Source: Polaromonas sp. AET17H-212
GTDB taxonomy: Bacteria > Pseudomonadota > Gammaproteobacteria > Burkholderiales > Burkholderiaceae_C
DNA length: 64,000 nt
NCBI RefSeq assembly: GCF_002379085.1
Contig: NZ_NBZW01000011.1
Span: 62,001-126,000, forward strand
Reading direction: 5' to 3'
Below the pieces are notes generated by a model. It did no database searches and was not told the DNA's origin. It saw only the letters and a program-made list of their open reading frames with translations. Positions 1 to 9,044 of the stretch are shown one piece after another. How positions within the stretch are numbered: the first letter of the stretch is position 1; each line of letters begins with the position of its first letter. The translations under genes and the position numbers were made by a program.

Positions 1-312
1 GTGGTGCAGGTGCGGGCTGGCCATGTCGGTGTGGACCAGCACGGTGATGATGAAGCCGGCAAAGGTGGACTGCGACAGCGCCTCGGCAAACACCAGGTTG
101 GTCATGGCGTCACTGTCGGCACCGCCGTATTTTTCTTCGTACATCAGGCCGAACAGGCCGGCGGCGCCCATGCGCTTGAGGACTTCGCGCGGCACAAAGC
201 CCTGCTCCTCCCAGGCGGCGGCGTGCGGCTCGACTTCCTTGGCGATGAAGCGGCCGATCTGGTCGCGCAGGGATTCGTATTCGGGTGTGTCGTAAATGGA
301 AGCGTTGGACAT
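1..312 (-). CDS. Acyl-CoA dehydrogenase, N-terminal part (truncated by window edge)
   Basis: Only the first 104 residues lie in the window; the gene continues to the left. It starts MSNASIYDTPEYESLRDQIG with ATG at 312. The helical N-terminal domain of a FAD-dependent acyl-CoA dehydrogenase is recognisable from KEVEPHAAAWEEQGFVP, GAAGLFGLMYEEKYGG and NLVFAEALSQS. The enzyme would oxidise an acyl-CoA to the 2-enoyl-CoA and pass electrons to ETF. It follows the carboxyltransferase gene by 18 bp on the same strand, so the two are probably co-transcribed. That pairing suggests leucine or acyclic-terpene (citronellyl/geranyl-CoA) degradation. The substrate-determining part is not visible, so it cannot be assigned more precisely. 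Confidence 0.88.
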   Translation of the reverse strand, partial: MSNASIYDTPEYESLRDQIGRFIAKEVEPHAAAWEEQGFVPREVLKRMGAAGLFGLMYEEKYGGADSDAMTNLVFAEALSQSTFAGFIITVLVHTDMASPHLHH

Positions 313-330
313 TTTCGTTTCCTGGGCCGG

Positions 331-1965
331 TTACATGCGGAAGACGCCGAACTTCGGCTCAGGAATCGGGGCGTTCAGGCTGGCGCGCAGGCCCAGCGCC
401 AGCACGCGGCGCGTGTCGGCCGGGTCGATCACGCCGTCGTCCCAGAGCCGGGCGCTCGAGTAATACGGGTGCGACTGGTGTTCGAACTGGTCCAGCATCG
501 GTTGCTTGAAGGCCTTTTCTTCGTCGGCGCTCCAGCTGCCGCCCTTGGCCTCGATCGCGTCGCGCCGCACGCTGGCCAGCACGGAAGAGGCCTGCTCGCC
601 GCCCATGACACAGATGCGCGCGTTCGGCCACATCCACAAAAAGCGCGGGCTGTAGGCGCGGCCGCACATGCCGTAGTTGCCGGCGCCGAAGCTGCCGCCG
701 ATGATGATGGTGAACTTGGGCACTTGGGCCGTGGCCACGGCCATCACCATCTTGGCGCCGTGGCGCGCAATGCCTTCGGCCTCGTACTTGCGCCCGACCA
801 TGAAGCCGGTGATGTTCTGCAGGAACACCAGCGGGATCTTGCGCTGGCAGCACAGCTCGATGAAGTGCGCGCCCTTTTGCGCCGACTCGCTGAACAGGAT
901 GCCGTTGTTGGCGATGATGCCGACCGACATGCCCTCGATGTGCGCAAAGCCGGTCACCAGCGTGCTGCCGAAGCGCGCCTTGAACTCGTCGAACTCGCTG
1001 CCGTCGACGATGCGGGCAATGATCTCGCGCACGTCGTAGGGCTTGCGGGTGTCGGTGGGCACCACGCCGTAGACCTCGTCTGCTGCATATTCAGGAGCAC
1101 GCGGCGCGCGGTTGGCAAGGACTTCAGGCACTTTTCTATTGAAATTGGCGTTCAGGTTGCCCACCGCCGAGCGCGCCAGCGCCAGCGCGTGCGCGTCGTT
1201 CTGCGCCAGGTAGTCGGCCACGCCCGACAGGCGGGTGTGCACATCGCCGCCGCCCAGGTCTTCGGCGGTGACGATCTCGCCGGTGGCGGCTTTCACCAGC
1301 GGCGGGCCGCCCAAAAAGATGGTGCCCTGGTTCTTGACGATGATGGTTTCGTCGCTCATGGCCGGCACATAGGCGCCGCCGGCCGTGCAACTGCCCATGA
1401 CCACGGCGATCTGCGCAATGCCCTGCGCGCTCATGTTGGCCTGGTTGTAGAAGATGCGGCCGAAATGGTCGCGGTCGGGAAACACCTCGTCCTGGTTCGG
1501 CAGGTTGGCGCCGCCCGAATCCACCAGGTAAATGCAGGGCAGGCGGTTTTGCTGCGCCACTTCCTGCGCGCGCAAATGCTTTTTGACCGTCATCGGGTAG
1601 TAGGTGCCGCCCTTCACGGTCGCGTCGTTGCAGACGATCATGCAGTCCACGCCGTTGACCCGGCCAATGCCGGTGATCACGCCGGCGCAGGGCGCGCTGT
1701 CGCTGCCGTCACGGTCGGGGTACATCGCCAGCGCCGCCAGCGGTGCCAGCTCCAGGAAGGGCGTGCCCGGGTCCAGCAGCATCTGCACCCGTTCGCGCGG
1801 CGGCAGCTTGCCGCGCGCCACGTGTTTGGCCCGGGCGGCTTCACCGCCGCCGGCAGCGGCCTTGGCCACCTGCAGCTTCAGGTCGTCCACCAGCGCGCGC
1901 ATGGCGGCGGCATTGGCCTGAAAGTCGGCCGAGCGGGCGTTGAGTTTTGTCTCCAGAACAGGCAT
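331..1965 (-). CDS. liuB: Methylcrotonyl/geranyl-CoA carboxylase carboxyltransferase (beta) subunit
   Basis: This 544-aa protein is the carboxyltransferase half of a biotin-dependent acyl-CoA carboxylase. It moves CO2 from carboxybiotin to 3-methylcrotonyl-CoA (leucine pathway) or possibly geranyl-CoA. It shows the crotonase-like double fold: [16 protein letters not shown] (residues 191-206) and [17 protein letters not shown] in the N half, [16 protein letters not shown] in the C half. The start [12 protein letters not shown] at 1965 is chosen because it matches the family start and has GAGGAA upstream; the frame is open 45 codons further. Family length is about 535 aa, so it is complete. It runs with the acyl-CoA dehydrogenase at 1-312 and is divergent from an AraC regulator. 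No biotin carboxylase subunit is in the window. The choice of LiuB over AtuC is not settled by sequence alone. Confidence 0.87.
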   Translation of the reverse strand: MPVLETKLNARSADFQANAAAMRALVDDLKLQVAKAAAGGGEAARAKHVARGKLPPRERVQMLLDPGTPFLELAPLAALAMYPDRDGSDSAPCAGVITGIGRVNGVDCMIVCNDATVKGGTYYPMTVKKHLRAQEVAQQNRLPCIYLVDSGGANLPNQDEVFPDRDHFGRIFYNQANMSAQGIAQIAVVMGSCTAGGAYVPAMSDETIIVKNQGTIFLGGPPLVKAATGEIVTAEDLGGGDVHTRLSGVADYLAQNDAHALALARSAVGNLNANFNRKVPEVLANRAPRAPEYAADEVYGVVPTDTRKPYDVREIIARIVDGSEFDEFKARFGSTLVTGFAHIEGMSVGIIANNGILFSESAQKGAHFIELCCQRKIPLVFLQNITGFMVGRKYEAEGIARHGAKMVMAVATAQVPKFTIIIGGSFGAGNYGMCGRAYSPRFLWMWPNARICVMGGEQASSVLASVRRDAIEAKGGSWSADEEKAFKQPMLDQFEHQSHPYYSSARLWDDGVIDPADTRRVLALGLRASLNAPIPEPKFGVFRM

Positions 1966-2098
1966 AGATTCCTCACAGCGGCGCGGGCGGCCGCGCATGG
2001 GCCACACCTTAACGCCAATACCGCAGCTTAGGCGCAAAAGCCGCCATGCGGCCGCCACACAGGTTGCAAATCGTGCCAGCTTGCCCCAAACTTGGCCC

Positions 2099-3148
2099 AT
2101 GCCTGTTCGTTCACCGCCCGCCGCCCCGGCTCAGCCGGCTGCCGCCACCCCCATGGCCTTTGCAAGGGTGATGGTGGCGGCCTACGAACTTTACGGCCGC
2201 AGCCCGGCAAACGCCTTGAAGCTGGCACAGATCACGCCATCCCGGCTGCAGCAGCCGGAGGCCCGCATCACGGCGCGCCAGATGGAGGTGCTGTCCGGCA
2301 CGGCGATGCAGGAGCTCGACGACGAAGCCCTGGGGGCCTTCTCCAGAAAACTGCCCTGGGGCAGCTACGGCATGCTGGCGCGGGCTTCGCTGAGCGCCCC
2401 TGACCTGGGCGTGGCCCTCAAACGCTGGTGCCGCCACCACGCCCTGCTGGCGGGCGACATTGCCCTCAAGCTGGTGATCACCGGCGACAGCGCCGCCATC
2501 ACGATCGAGGAGCGCACCGACCTGGCCCGGCATGGCCAGGGCGCGCGCGAGTTCTGCCTGGTGCACGTGCTGCGCAACATCCACGGCCTGGCCTGCTGGT
2601 ACATCGACTCCCGCATTCCGCTGCAGGGCGCGCGCTTTCCCTTCCCCGCGCCGCCACACACGGAGGCCTATGCGCTGATGTTTCCCGGCCCGCTACGCTT
2701 TGATGCCGCGCAGGCCGAGCTCCGTTTCGACGCGCGCTACCTCGCCCTGCCCCTGCGGCGCGACGAGAAAGCCCTGCAGCACATGCTGCAGCGCGCCCTG
2801 CCGCTGACGGTGCTGCAATACCGCCGCGACCGGCTGCTGGTGCAACAGGTGCGGCAGGCCCTGGCCGCCCACCCCGACCAGGCGCACAACGCCGATGGCG
2901 TGGCGGCGCTGCTGAACATTTCCGCGCGCACGCTGCACCGGCAGCTGAAGGAGGAAGACGCCACCCTGCAGCAATTGAAAGACGAGGTGCGCTGCGAACG
3001 CGCGAAAGACCTGCTGTACCGCAGCGACAAGCCGGTCAAGCAGGTGGCGGCGGCGGTGGGATTCCTGAACGAAAAGAGTTTTACCCGGGCATTCCGGGCA
3101 TGGACGGGCGCGAGTCCGGGGGAGTTTCGCAAGGGCCTTCCGGGCTGA
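2099..3148 (+). CDS. AraC-family transcriptional regulator with arabinose-binding-like domain
   Basis: The 349-aa protein has an N-terminal ligand-sensing domain of the type found in OruR/ArgR-like AraC regulators (about residues 15-200) and a C-terminal double HTH (about 245-345). The HTH includes [17 protein letters not shown] and the signature [20 protein letters not shown]. The start [13 protein letters not shown] at 2099 is taken because upstream codons run into the divergent promoter region. It is divergent from the carboxyltransferase/acyl-CoA dehydrogenase operon, with 133 bp between the starts, so it probably controls that operon in response to a pathway intermediate. The ligand is unknown. 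Confidence 0.86.
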   Translation: MPVRSPPAAPAQPAAATPMAFARVMVAAYELYGRSPANALKLAQITPSRLQQPEARITARQMEVLSGTAMQELDDEALGAFSRKLPWGSYGMLARASLSAPDLGVALKRWCRHHALLAGDIALKLVITGDSAAITIEERTDLARHGQGAREFCLVHVLRNIHGLACWYIDSRIPLQGARFPFPAPPHTEAYALMFPGPLRFDAAQAELRFDARYLALPLRRDEKALQHMLQRALPLTVLQYRRDRLLVQQVRQALAAHPDQAHNADGVAALLNISARTLHRQLKEEDATLQQLKDEVRCERAKDLLYRSDKPVKQVAAAVGFLNEKSFTRAFRAWTGASPGEFRKGLPG

Positions 3149-3570
3149 GGAGCCGGCCGGCCAGCGCCGGCGGCCCAGCGGTTTTGGGCCTGCCAACGCC
3201 ATTTCCCCAAACAGGAGTAAAATCCCCACATTGCTGCAATTTAGCTTTCCTTTGCAGCAACTCCAGTCTGACACGGTCTGCGGCACTTCATACCTGCCCC
3301 TCCGCACCCTTTGGCCGATAGTTCCGGCCCTCCCGGTCGTCAAACTCCCCCAGCGGCGAGCTTCACCCCGGTCCCTATTTTTCCTTATTTCGACCGAATT
3401 CACGACCTGGGCCAGGTACCGGATTGCCATGTGGCACCCCGATGCACTGCCCACTTACAACGCGGCCCTCGGCCAGCGTGCATTTCGTTGAACGGTTTTC
3501 TAACCAGAACCGTCACACCCGCTTCGCGCGTTTGATCCCAAACGTGCAGGCATTTTTGAAAGGTCCCAAA
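3149..3570 (+). promoter_or_regulatory. Gene-free 420-bp region: probable promoter and long leader of the RRM protein gene
   Basis: No credible gene is visible between the AraC stop and the RRM protein start. A GC-rich inverted repeat (GGCCCA...TGGGCC, about 3172-3190) just after the AraC stop could act as its terminator. The rest is less GC-rich than the coding DNA, with T- and C-rich stretches (about 3375-3400), and ends in GAAAGGTCCCAAA before the ATG. Cold-inducible RNA-binding protein genes often have long structured leaders, so a thermosensitive 5' UTR is plausible but only inferred. Confidence 0.4.
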
Positions 3571-3945
3571 ATGGGCAAGAAACTTTACGTCGGCAACCTC
3601 TCCTACTCGGTGAACGACGATTCCCTGCAACAACACTTCTCTGAATTTGGCGCGATCACCTCCGCCAAAGTCATGATGGACCGCGACAGCGGCCGTTCCA
3701 AGGGCTTCGGCTTTGTGGAAATGTCCAGCGACGCAGAAGCCCAGGCAGCCATCAGCGGCATGAACGGCAAGTCCGTTGATGGCCGTGACATGGTGGTCAA
3801 TGAGGCCCGTCCGATGGAGCCACGTACCGGCGGCTTCGGCGGCGGTGGTGGTGGTCGTCGCGAAGGCGGCGGCGGCGGTGGTGGCGGCTACGGTGGTGGT
3901 GGCGGCGGCGGCTACGGTGGTGGCGGCGGTCGCGGCGGCTACTAA
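3571..3945 (+). CDS. Glycine-rich RRM RNA-binding protein (cold-inducible type)
   Basis: A 124-aa protein made of one RNA recognition motif (residues 1-78) and a glycine-rich tail (about 84-124). RNP2 is LYVGNL (5-10) and RNP1 is SKGFGFVEM. The tail is arginine/glycine/tyrosine-rich with repeated GGGGYGGGG blocks, resembling cyanobacterial Rbp and eukaryotic GRP proteins. Such proteins bind single-stranded RNA and are often induced by cold; the role here is inferred from family. It is preceded by a long gene-free leader and followed directly by a strong rho-independent terminator, so it is monocistronic. Confidence 0.93.
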   Translation: MGKKLYVGNLSYSVNDDSLQQHFSEFGAITSAKVMMDRDSGRSKGFGFVEMSSDAEAQAAISGMNGKSVDGRDMVVNEARPMEPRTGGFGGGGGGRREGGGGGGGGYGGGGGGGYGGGGGRGGY

Positions 3946-3962
3946 GCCCTGCTTCTCCATTG

Positions 3963-3992
3963 AAAAAACCGGCTTCAGGGCCGGTTTTTTTT
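3963..3992 (+). terminator. Rho-independent terminator of the RRM protein gene
   Basis: A run of A residues, the stem CCGGC-TTCAGG-GCCGG and then eight T residues start 17 bp after the stop codon. The flanking A and T runs extend the stem and could make it bidirectional. Confidence 0.93.
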
Positions 3993-4020
3993 CGCCTGTA
4001 CCTGGCGCCGGATCAGCCCG

Positions 4021-4187
4021 CTAGTGCTGCAACCTGGAAGTATCGGAACAAGATGAAAGTGATGGATTCGTGCCTAGGGCAAGGCGCAAGCCGCTGTGAA
4101 GGCTGTGCGCCTTCGCAAGGGTTGCAACGCCGCCATGGGTGCGAAGACGCGCTTTCATGTTTCGATATTTTCGGGTTGCAGTACTAG
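4021..4187. mobile_element. MITE-like palindromic element with CTAG ends
   Basis: The 167-bp segment begins CTAGTGCTGCAACC and its reverse complement begins CTAGTACTGCAACC. About 38 bp at each end form an imperfect terminal inverted repeat, continuing through TATCG and ATGAAAG. There is no gene inside; the middle is a GC-rich partly palindromic stretch (CAAGGCGCAAGCC and similar). CTAG termini with TA-type ends recall IS630/Tc1-like non-autonomous elements. The IS630 element at 49893-51002 also sits in a CTAG context with ends beginning GTGGACTGTAAC. The right end encodes the last residues and stop of the neighbouring MDR gene. Confidence 0.72.
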
Positions 4188-5336
4188 ACCCTTGTTCGGG
4201 TTGAGCAGGTACTTGGTGCCGGTGGCGCGCTGGCCGTACACCGCAATCTCGGCGGGTTGCAGCGCCTCGGTCAGCGAGATCTCTTTCGAATAGCTGCTGG
4301 CAAAGGTGGTTTTCAGTTCGTCGGCCACACGCTGGCGCAGGGCTTGTGCGGCCACCGGACCGATGCGCTCCAGGAAGGGGAACAACAACCAGCCGCCCAT
4401 GCCCCAGGCCATGCCGAAGTTGCGGACGAACTCGGTCGGGCCGGTGTCCAGGCCGCCGTAGATATAAACCTGCTTGTGCGTGGTGGAGCCGTAGCGGCTG
4501 TATTCCTTGGCCGTGCGGTTCAGCGCGGCCTCCATGCAGCCGAGAATCTGCCCCGCCAGCTTGCCGCCGCCGGTGGCGTCAAAGGCCAAGGTTGCGCCGG
4601 TGGCCACCAGCGCCTGCGTCAGGTCTTCGAGGAAGGTCGGCGCCGAGGCGTCGCACACATGTTGGGCACCCTGCGACTTCAGCAGCGCCGCCTGTTCCGG
4701 CTTGCGCACGATGTTCACCAGGCCGATGCCGTCCTTCAGGCAGATCCGGTTGAGCATCTGCCCCAGGTTGGACGCCGCCGCCGTGTGCACCAGGGCCGTG
4801 TGGCCCTCGCGGCGCATGGTCTCCACCATACCCAGCGCCGTCAGCGGGTTGACAAAACAAGAGGCACCCTCGGCCGGCGTGGTGCCCTCGGGCAGCAGCA
4901 GGCATTGCTTGGCCTTGACGCAGCGGTATTGCGCATACATGGCGCCGCCCAGCGTGGCCACCGTCTTGCCGAGCAGCGCCTGCGCGGCAGGAGCGCTGCC
5001 GGCCGCCACGACCACGCCCGCGCCTTCGTTGCCCACGGGCAGCGCCTGGCCCAGGCGGCCGGCCATGGCTTTCATGGCCGCCGGCGGAATCTGCAGGGTG
5101 ACCACGGGGTGGCTGGCCGTTCCCGACAGCTTGGCGGTGCGGATGTCGGCCGCGCCGAACAGCAGGCCGATGTCGGACGGGTTGATGGGGGTGGCCTCGA
5201 TGCGCACCACCACTTCATCGTCGGCGGGGGTGGGCGTGGGCACGCTGACCAGCGAGATCTCCAGCACGCCCTCGGGTTTGACGAGGGATTGCAGCTGCAG
5301 GCCGGTGGGGTTGGGGGGTGTGGTTGTCGTCGTCAT
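4155..5336 (-). CDS. Zinc-independent MDR oxidoreductase (quinone reductase/enoyl reductase-like)
   Basis: A 393-aa medium-chain dehydrogenase/reductase. The GroES-like N half contains INPSDIGLLFG (51-61) and GNEGAGVVVAAG (102-113); the Rossmann half binds NADPH. No structural-zinc cysteine cluster or catalytic zinc ligands are visible, so a quinone-reductase or enoyl-reductase type is more likely than an alcohol dehydrogenase. The ATG at 5336 has GGAGA upstream. It follows the acyl-CoA synthetase by 61 bp and may reduce an unsaturated acyl intermediate; this is inference. Oddity: the last residues (about LVLQPENIET) and the stop codon lie within the CTAG-ended palindromic element at 4021-4187, so the native C-terminus was replaced or extended. 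Confidence 0.82.
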   Translation of the reverse strand: MTTTTTPPNPTGLQLQSLVKPEGVLEISLVSVPTPTPADDEVVVRIEATPINPSDIGLLFGAADIRTAKLSGTASHPVVTLQIPPAAMKAMAGRLGQALPVGNEGAGVVVAAGSAPAAQALLGKTVATLGGAMYAQYRCVKAKQCLLLPEGTTPAEGASCFVNPLTALGMVETMRREGHTALVHTAAASNLGQMLNRICLKDGIGLVNIVRKPEQAALLKSQGAQHVCDASAPTFLEDLTQALVATGATLAFDATGGGKLAGQILGCMEAALNRTAKEYSRYGSTTHKQVYIYGGLDTGPTEFVRNFGMAWGMGGWLLFPFLERIGPVAAQALRQRVADELKTTFASSYSKEISLTEALQPAEIAVYGQRATGTKYLLNPNKGLVLQPENIET

Positions 5337-5351
5337 GGTTATCTCCGTTGA

Positions 5352-5397
5352 TCAAAATCTATGTCTATCTCTGCCTCTGTCGCTGTCTCTATCTCTA
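5352..5397 (-). repeat. Degenerate hexanucleotide-type tandem repeat upstream of the MDR gene
   Basis: On the minus strand the gap between the acyl-CoA synthetase stop and the MDR start reads as near repeats of GAGATA/GAGACA/GAGGCA units. It is a pure low-complexity purine-biased tract of about 46 bp, unlike the surrounding sequence. It lies 16-61 bp before the MDR start codon. Confidence 0.6.
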
Positions 5398-6963
5398 TCA
5401 GTTGCTGGCAAACACGTCCTGGTAAAGCGCGCGCAAATCGCGCTTCAGCAGCTTGCCGCTGGGGTTTTTCGGCAGCGCGTCAGTGAACACAACCGCCTTG
5501 GGCGCCTTGAAGCCGGCGATATGTTCCTGGCAATGCGCCAGCACCTGCTGCTCGGTCAGCGTCTGGCCGGCCTTGACCACAATCACCGCCACCACGGCCT
5601 CCACCCACTTGGGGTGCGGCACGCCGACCACCGCCACTTCGGACACGGCGCCCAGGCGGTAAATCATTTCTTCCACCTCGCGGCTGGCCACGTTTTCGCC
5701 GCCGGTCTTGATCATGTCTTTCTTGCGGTCCACCACGGTGATGAAGCCTTCGTCGTCGATGGTGGCCAGGTCGCCCGAATGGAACCAGCCGCCCTGGAAG
5801 GCGGCCCTGGTTTTCTCCTCGTCACGAAAGTAGCCCAGCATCAGGTGCGGCGAGCGGTGCACGATCTCACCGACCTCGCCCACTGCCACGTCGTGCATGG
5901 CGTCGTCCACCACGCGCGTTTCCACATTGAGCACGGCACGCCCGCAGGAGCCGGGCTTGCGCAGCTGGTCGTCGGGGCCCAGCATGGTGGCCAGCGGGGC
6001 AATTTCGGTCTGACCGTACAGGTTCCAGAAGCCCACGTCGGGCAGGCGCCGCGCCAGCTCGCGCAACACCTCCACCGGCATGATGGACGCGCCGTAATAA
6101 CCCTTGCGCAGGGTGGACAGGTCGGTGCCGTCGAACAGCGGCGAGCGCAGCAGCGCGATCCACACCGTGGGCGGCGCAAAGAAGGAGGTGATGTGGTGCT
6201 GCGCCATCAGCGGCAGCAGGTTGTCCGGTGTCGGCTTGGCGGTGATGATGCTGGTGGCGCCCACATAAATGGCCGGGCCGAAAAACACGTCAAGCTGCGC
6301 GCAGTGGTACAGCGGCAGCGCATGCAGCATCACGTCACCATGGGCAATGCTGGCGTCCACCGCGCAGCTGGCGTACTGCGAGATCACCGCGTCGTGCGTC
6401 AGCATCGCGCCCTTGGGCATGGACTCGGTGCCGCTGGTGTAAACAATCTGCGCCAGGTCGGTGCTGCCCAGCGCCGCCTCGGGCGGCGTGCCCCGGGTGG
6501 CGGCCAGGTCGTCGAACGAAACCATGCCCGCCACCGGCGGCGTGGCGTCTTCCGAAGGCAGCCAGACAAACTGCGTGACGGCCGTGTCCAGCGCCGCGGC
6601 GCTGCGGGCCAGCTCGGCCAGGCCCGAGTCGGTGGCCAGCATCTGCGCCTCGGCATGGCGCAGGATGAAGGCCACCTCTTCGGCCTTGAGCATGAAGTTG
6701 ATCGGCACCAGCACCGCGCCCAGCCGCGCCAGCGCAAACCGCATGGCCGCAAACCCGTGCGAGTTGCGCGCCAGCACGGCCACCCGGCTCGCATGGCCCA
6801 CGCCCAGGCCAGCGAGCCCGGCCGCCACGCGGTCCACCACCGCGTCAAACTCGGCAAAGGTCCAGCGCGTGTCGCCGCAAATCAGGCCGGTTTTGTGGGG
6901 GTAACGCTTGGCGGTGCGGTGCAGCAGGTCGGCAATCGTTTGCCGGCGGATGGCGGGGTTCAT
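5398..6963 (-). CDS. AMP-dependent acyl-CoA synthetase
   Basis: A 521-aa adenylate-forming enzyme that activates a carboxylic acid to its acyl-CoA with ATP. The phosphate-binding loop is YTSGTESMPKG (175-185). The later signatures are YGQTE (near residue 310), GWFHSGDLATIDDEGF, the hinge VDRKKDMIKTGGENV and the catalytic-lysine motif PKNPSGKLLKRDLR near the C-terminus, so all core motifs are intact. The ATG at 6963 has GGAGA 7 bp upstream; the open frame extends further but without family similarity. It is followed by the MDR gene on the same strand and belongs to the catabolic supercluster. Medium/long-chain or terpenoid acids are plausible substrates; none can be read from sequence. Confidence 0.9.
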   Translation of the reverse strand: MNPAIRRQTIADLLHRTAKRYPHKTGLICGDTRWTFAEFDAVVDRVAAGLAGLGVGHASRVAVLARNSHGFAAMRFALARLGAVLVPINFMLKAEEVAFILRHAEAQMLATDSGLAELARSAAALDTAVTQFVWLPSEDATPPVAGMVSFDDLAATRGTPPEAALGSTDLAQIVYTSGTESMPKGAMLTHDAVISQYASCAVDASIAHGDVMLHALPLYHCAQLDVFFGPAIYVGATSIITAKPTPDNLLPLMAQHHITSFFAPPTVWIALLRSPLFDGTDLSTLRKGYYGASIMPVEVLRELARRLPDVGFWNLYGQTEIAPLATMLGPDDQLRKPGSCGRAVLNVETRVVDDAMHDVAVGEVGEIVHRSPHLMLGYFRDEEKTRAAFQGGWFHSGDLATIDDEGFITVVDRKKDMIKTGGENVASREVEEMIYRLGAVSEVAVVGVPHPKWVEAVVAVIVVKAGQTLTEQQVLAHCQEHIAGFKAPKAVVFTDALPKNPSGKLLKRDLRALYQDVFASN

Positions 6964-7108
6964 GGTGTCTCCATTTTTTTGACTCAGGCCCAAGTATCCA
7001 TCCAGAAAGGCCTCTTCTGCAGTGGCCCGGGCTTGCGCAGAAAAGGGCATGACGCCGCGCCGCAAGTCCACTAGACTCGCCAGACACAAAAAGCCCCAGG
7101 AGACAACC

Positions 7109-7927
7109 ATGCGCCACCTCGTGATCAAACCCCTGTTGTCCGCCGCCCTCGGCCTCGCCGTTCTCTTGGTCGCTGCCACCGGCGCGCTGGCCCAGACCAA
7201 ACCCAGGGTGACGGACGCCGGCGACAAGCCCGCCTCGGCCATCTACATCGGCAACAGCTTCTTTTATTACAACAACAGCCTGCACAACCATGTGGGGCAA
7301 CTGATCCGTGAAGGCCAGCCCGGCTTTAGGCACCGCGCCAGCTCGGCCACCATCAGCGGCTCGGGCATGAACTGGCACGACGTGGAAAGCTATTTCCGCC
7401 CCAGCGCCGTCGGCTCGTATTCGTTTGGCGCCAACAACATCGTCAGCTTCAACAAGCTGGACCGTTTGTTCGACCTGGCGATCATGATGGACTGCAGCCA
7501 GTGCCCGCTGCACCCGCAGCTCAAGCCCCTGTTCCATGAATACGCCAAGAAACACGCCGACACCGTGCGCAAACATGGCGCCAAGCCGGTGTTCTTCATG
7601 TCGTGGGCGTACAAGGATGTGCCGGCCATGACGGCTGAACTCGCCGAGGCCTACACCCAGGCCGGCAACGACAACAACGCGCTGGTCATTCCCGCGGGCC
7701 TGGCCTTCGGCAAGTCGATCGCCAAAATGCCCGATCTGAATTTGTACGTCGCCGACCTGCGCCACCCCAGCGTGGCCGGCAGCTACCTGGCCGCCTGCAC
7801 CACCTATGCGACCCTGTTCAGGGCTTCACCGGTGGACCTGAAGTACACGGCAGGCCTGGACCCGGCGATTGCGAAACATCTGCAGACGGTGGCTTGGGAG
7901 ACGGTGCAGGAGTATTTCAAGCCTTGA
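7109..7927 (+). CDS. Secreted SGNH-fold hydrolase-like protein
   Basis: A 272-aa protein with an N-terminal signal peptide (hydrophobic residues 8-26, likely cleavage at ALA-QT, residue 29), so it is exported. IYIGNS (45-50) resembles the GDS/GNS nucleophile block of SGNH hydrolases, and DLRHPSVAGSYLAACT near residue 225 matches the D-x-x-H catalytic block with the usual HPS. Activity would be esterase-like, with unknown substrate. The start at 7109 is chosen from the signal peptide and the CCAGGAGA ribosome site. It is transcribed away from the acyl-CoA synthetase and is probably monocistronic. Confidence 0.68.
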   Translation: MRHLVIKPLLSAALGLAVLLVAATGALAQTKPRVTDAGDKPASAIYIGNSFFYYNNSLHNHVGQLIREGQPGFRHRASSATISGSGMNWHDVESYFRPSAVGSYSFGANNIVSFNKLDRLFDLAIMMDCSQCPLHPQLKPLFHEYAKKHADTVRKHGAKPVFFMSWAYKDVPAMTAELAEAYTQAGNDNNALVIPAGLAFGKSIAKMPDLNLYVADLRHPSVAGSYLAACTTYATLFRASPVDLKYTAGLDPAIAKHLQTVAWETVQEYFKP

Positions 7928-8033
7928 ACATTGGCGCGATCATCGCGCGCTGCTGCCATTGCTGCCCGGTGAGAACCGTCCGGTGGGTTGACTGCCCTCC
8001 TTGAGCATTGCCCGCGGTCACCTCCAGGACGAT

Positions 8034-8804
8034 TTACCGGATTACGTTGCGCAGTAGCCCGCGAACGGAGCGGTCTAACTGTGCATATTCCCCTGCACAG
8101 CGACTTGCACGCTGGTTCGTAACACGGGCAGCCTGCATCGCCCATACAAAGCGGCTAGGTTCTTTTCCATAAGCGGCGCAGGCGAGATTGACTGCTCGTT
8201 GCGGATTCAGTCCGTGCTCGTCCGACATGTGCTGCTGGTTGAAAAATCCAGGAATCAACGAAGTTGGCTTGCTAAAAAAGAAAAGCCCCCCGGCTACGCC
8301 CCTCTCGGCTAAGGCGGGCTCTTGAAGAATCAAGTAGGTGGAGATCATGTCGGCAGCATCTTCGTTACGCCCGAGAACCGGTAGGCTCTCGATATCGATA
8401 ATTGCGTGCCCGAGTTCGTGGAAGACGATGAACACAAGTGCCCCCACAACGATGTTGTTGATAGTCTCGCGATCTAAGCGCGTACCTTGCTCTCGCAATA
8501 TGCGGCTCACAAGGTCTGGGATCAGTTCAAGACAAAGAACAATGATTTTCGCGTCTGACTTGTAGAAGGCATTAGACATGCCGCACTCGCCAAGACCAAT
8601 CTTCAGCGGCTGGCTCAAAGTGAACTGGCGAGAAAGCTGTTCGGCCATCCCCTCAAGAAGCCGATTACTTCTCCAATCAATCTGCAGTTGCCGTAGTTCG
8701 GGGCTGCGAATTTGCGGAATCGGTTGGTACGTCGCTGAAACGCTTTGCGCTGTAGCCGACCCAGCCCAAGCCAGCAAAAAGATGAGACGGAGGAGGTTAG
8801 TCAT
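8034..8804 (-). CDS. Putative secreted zinc metallopeptidase (DUF4344-like)
   Basis: A 256-aa protein with a short signal peptide (MTNLLRLIFLLAWAGSATAQ). It has a gluzincin-type motif HELGHA at residues 129-134 followed by NEDAAD (147-152), which could supply the third zinc ligand. This arrangement matches the DUF4344 putative metallopeptidases. The likely location is the periplasm. An in-frame GTG five codons upstream is an alternative start; neither start has a convincing ribosome site. Base composition is clearly less GC-rich than the flanking genes, and with the next gene it forms a small atypical patch, suggesting acquisition by transfer. Substrate unknown. Confidence 0.66.
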   Translation of the reverse strand: MTNLLRLIFLLAWAGSATAQSVSATYQPIPQIRSPELRQLQIDWRSNRLLEGMAEQLSRQFTLSQPLKIGLGECGMSNAFYKSDAKIIVLCLELIPDLVSRILREQGTRLDRETINNIVVGALVFIVFHELGHAIIDIESLPVLGRNEDAADMISTYLILQEPALAERGVAGGLFFFSKPTSLIPGFFNQQHMSDEHGLNPQRAVNLACAAYGKEPSRFVWAMQAARVTNQRASRCAGEYAQLDRSVRGLLRNVIR

Positions 8805-8849
8805 TGTGAGCAGTATCACAGGATTACTACAATTAATAACAATATCGGC

Positions 8850-8985
8850 ACCCGCCAGATGCTATCTGCACCGCACCTTCCCGATCAGCGGCCTCAATGA
8901 TGAAGAACCCGCCCACCAGCTCCTCGGCCTCGGCATAAGGCCCGTCGGTCACCTGCGGCTTGCCATTGCGCGGGGCATTTGGGCG
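8850..8985 (-). pseudogene. Decayed fragment of a YCII/DGPF-domain gene
   Basis: The minus strand here reads VTDGPYAEAEELVGGFFIIE followed by AADREGAVQIAS. This closely matches LTDGPYAEAKEMVGGFFIIE and AADKDEAVRVAS of the intact YCII gene at 9451-9825. There is no start codon, no N-terminal half and no C-terminus. The DNA similarity stops abruptly at both sides, so this is a remnant of a duplicated copy. Confidence 0.72.
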
Positions 8986-9044
8986 GCGCGCTGGATTCAT
9001 AATCGCTGCCATTAGTTAGTCAACCTTGAGGCAGGAGTTTGGCA

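Noticed and set aside
1..2031. Long plus-strand open frame opposite the dehydrogenase and carboxyltransferase genes
   Set aside because: It is a shadow of high-GC codon bias; the translation is His/Ala/Arg-rich with no family signal, while the minus-strand proteins are clear.
4507..7074. Very long plus-strand open frame opposite the MDR and acyl-CoA synthetase genes
   Set aside because: The minus strand encodes complete recognised enzymes; the antisense product is low-complexity and has no ribosome site.
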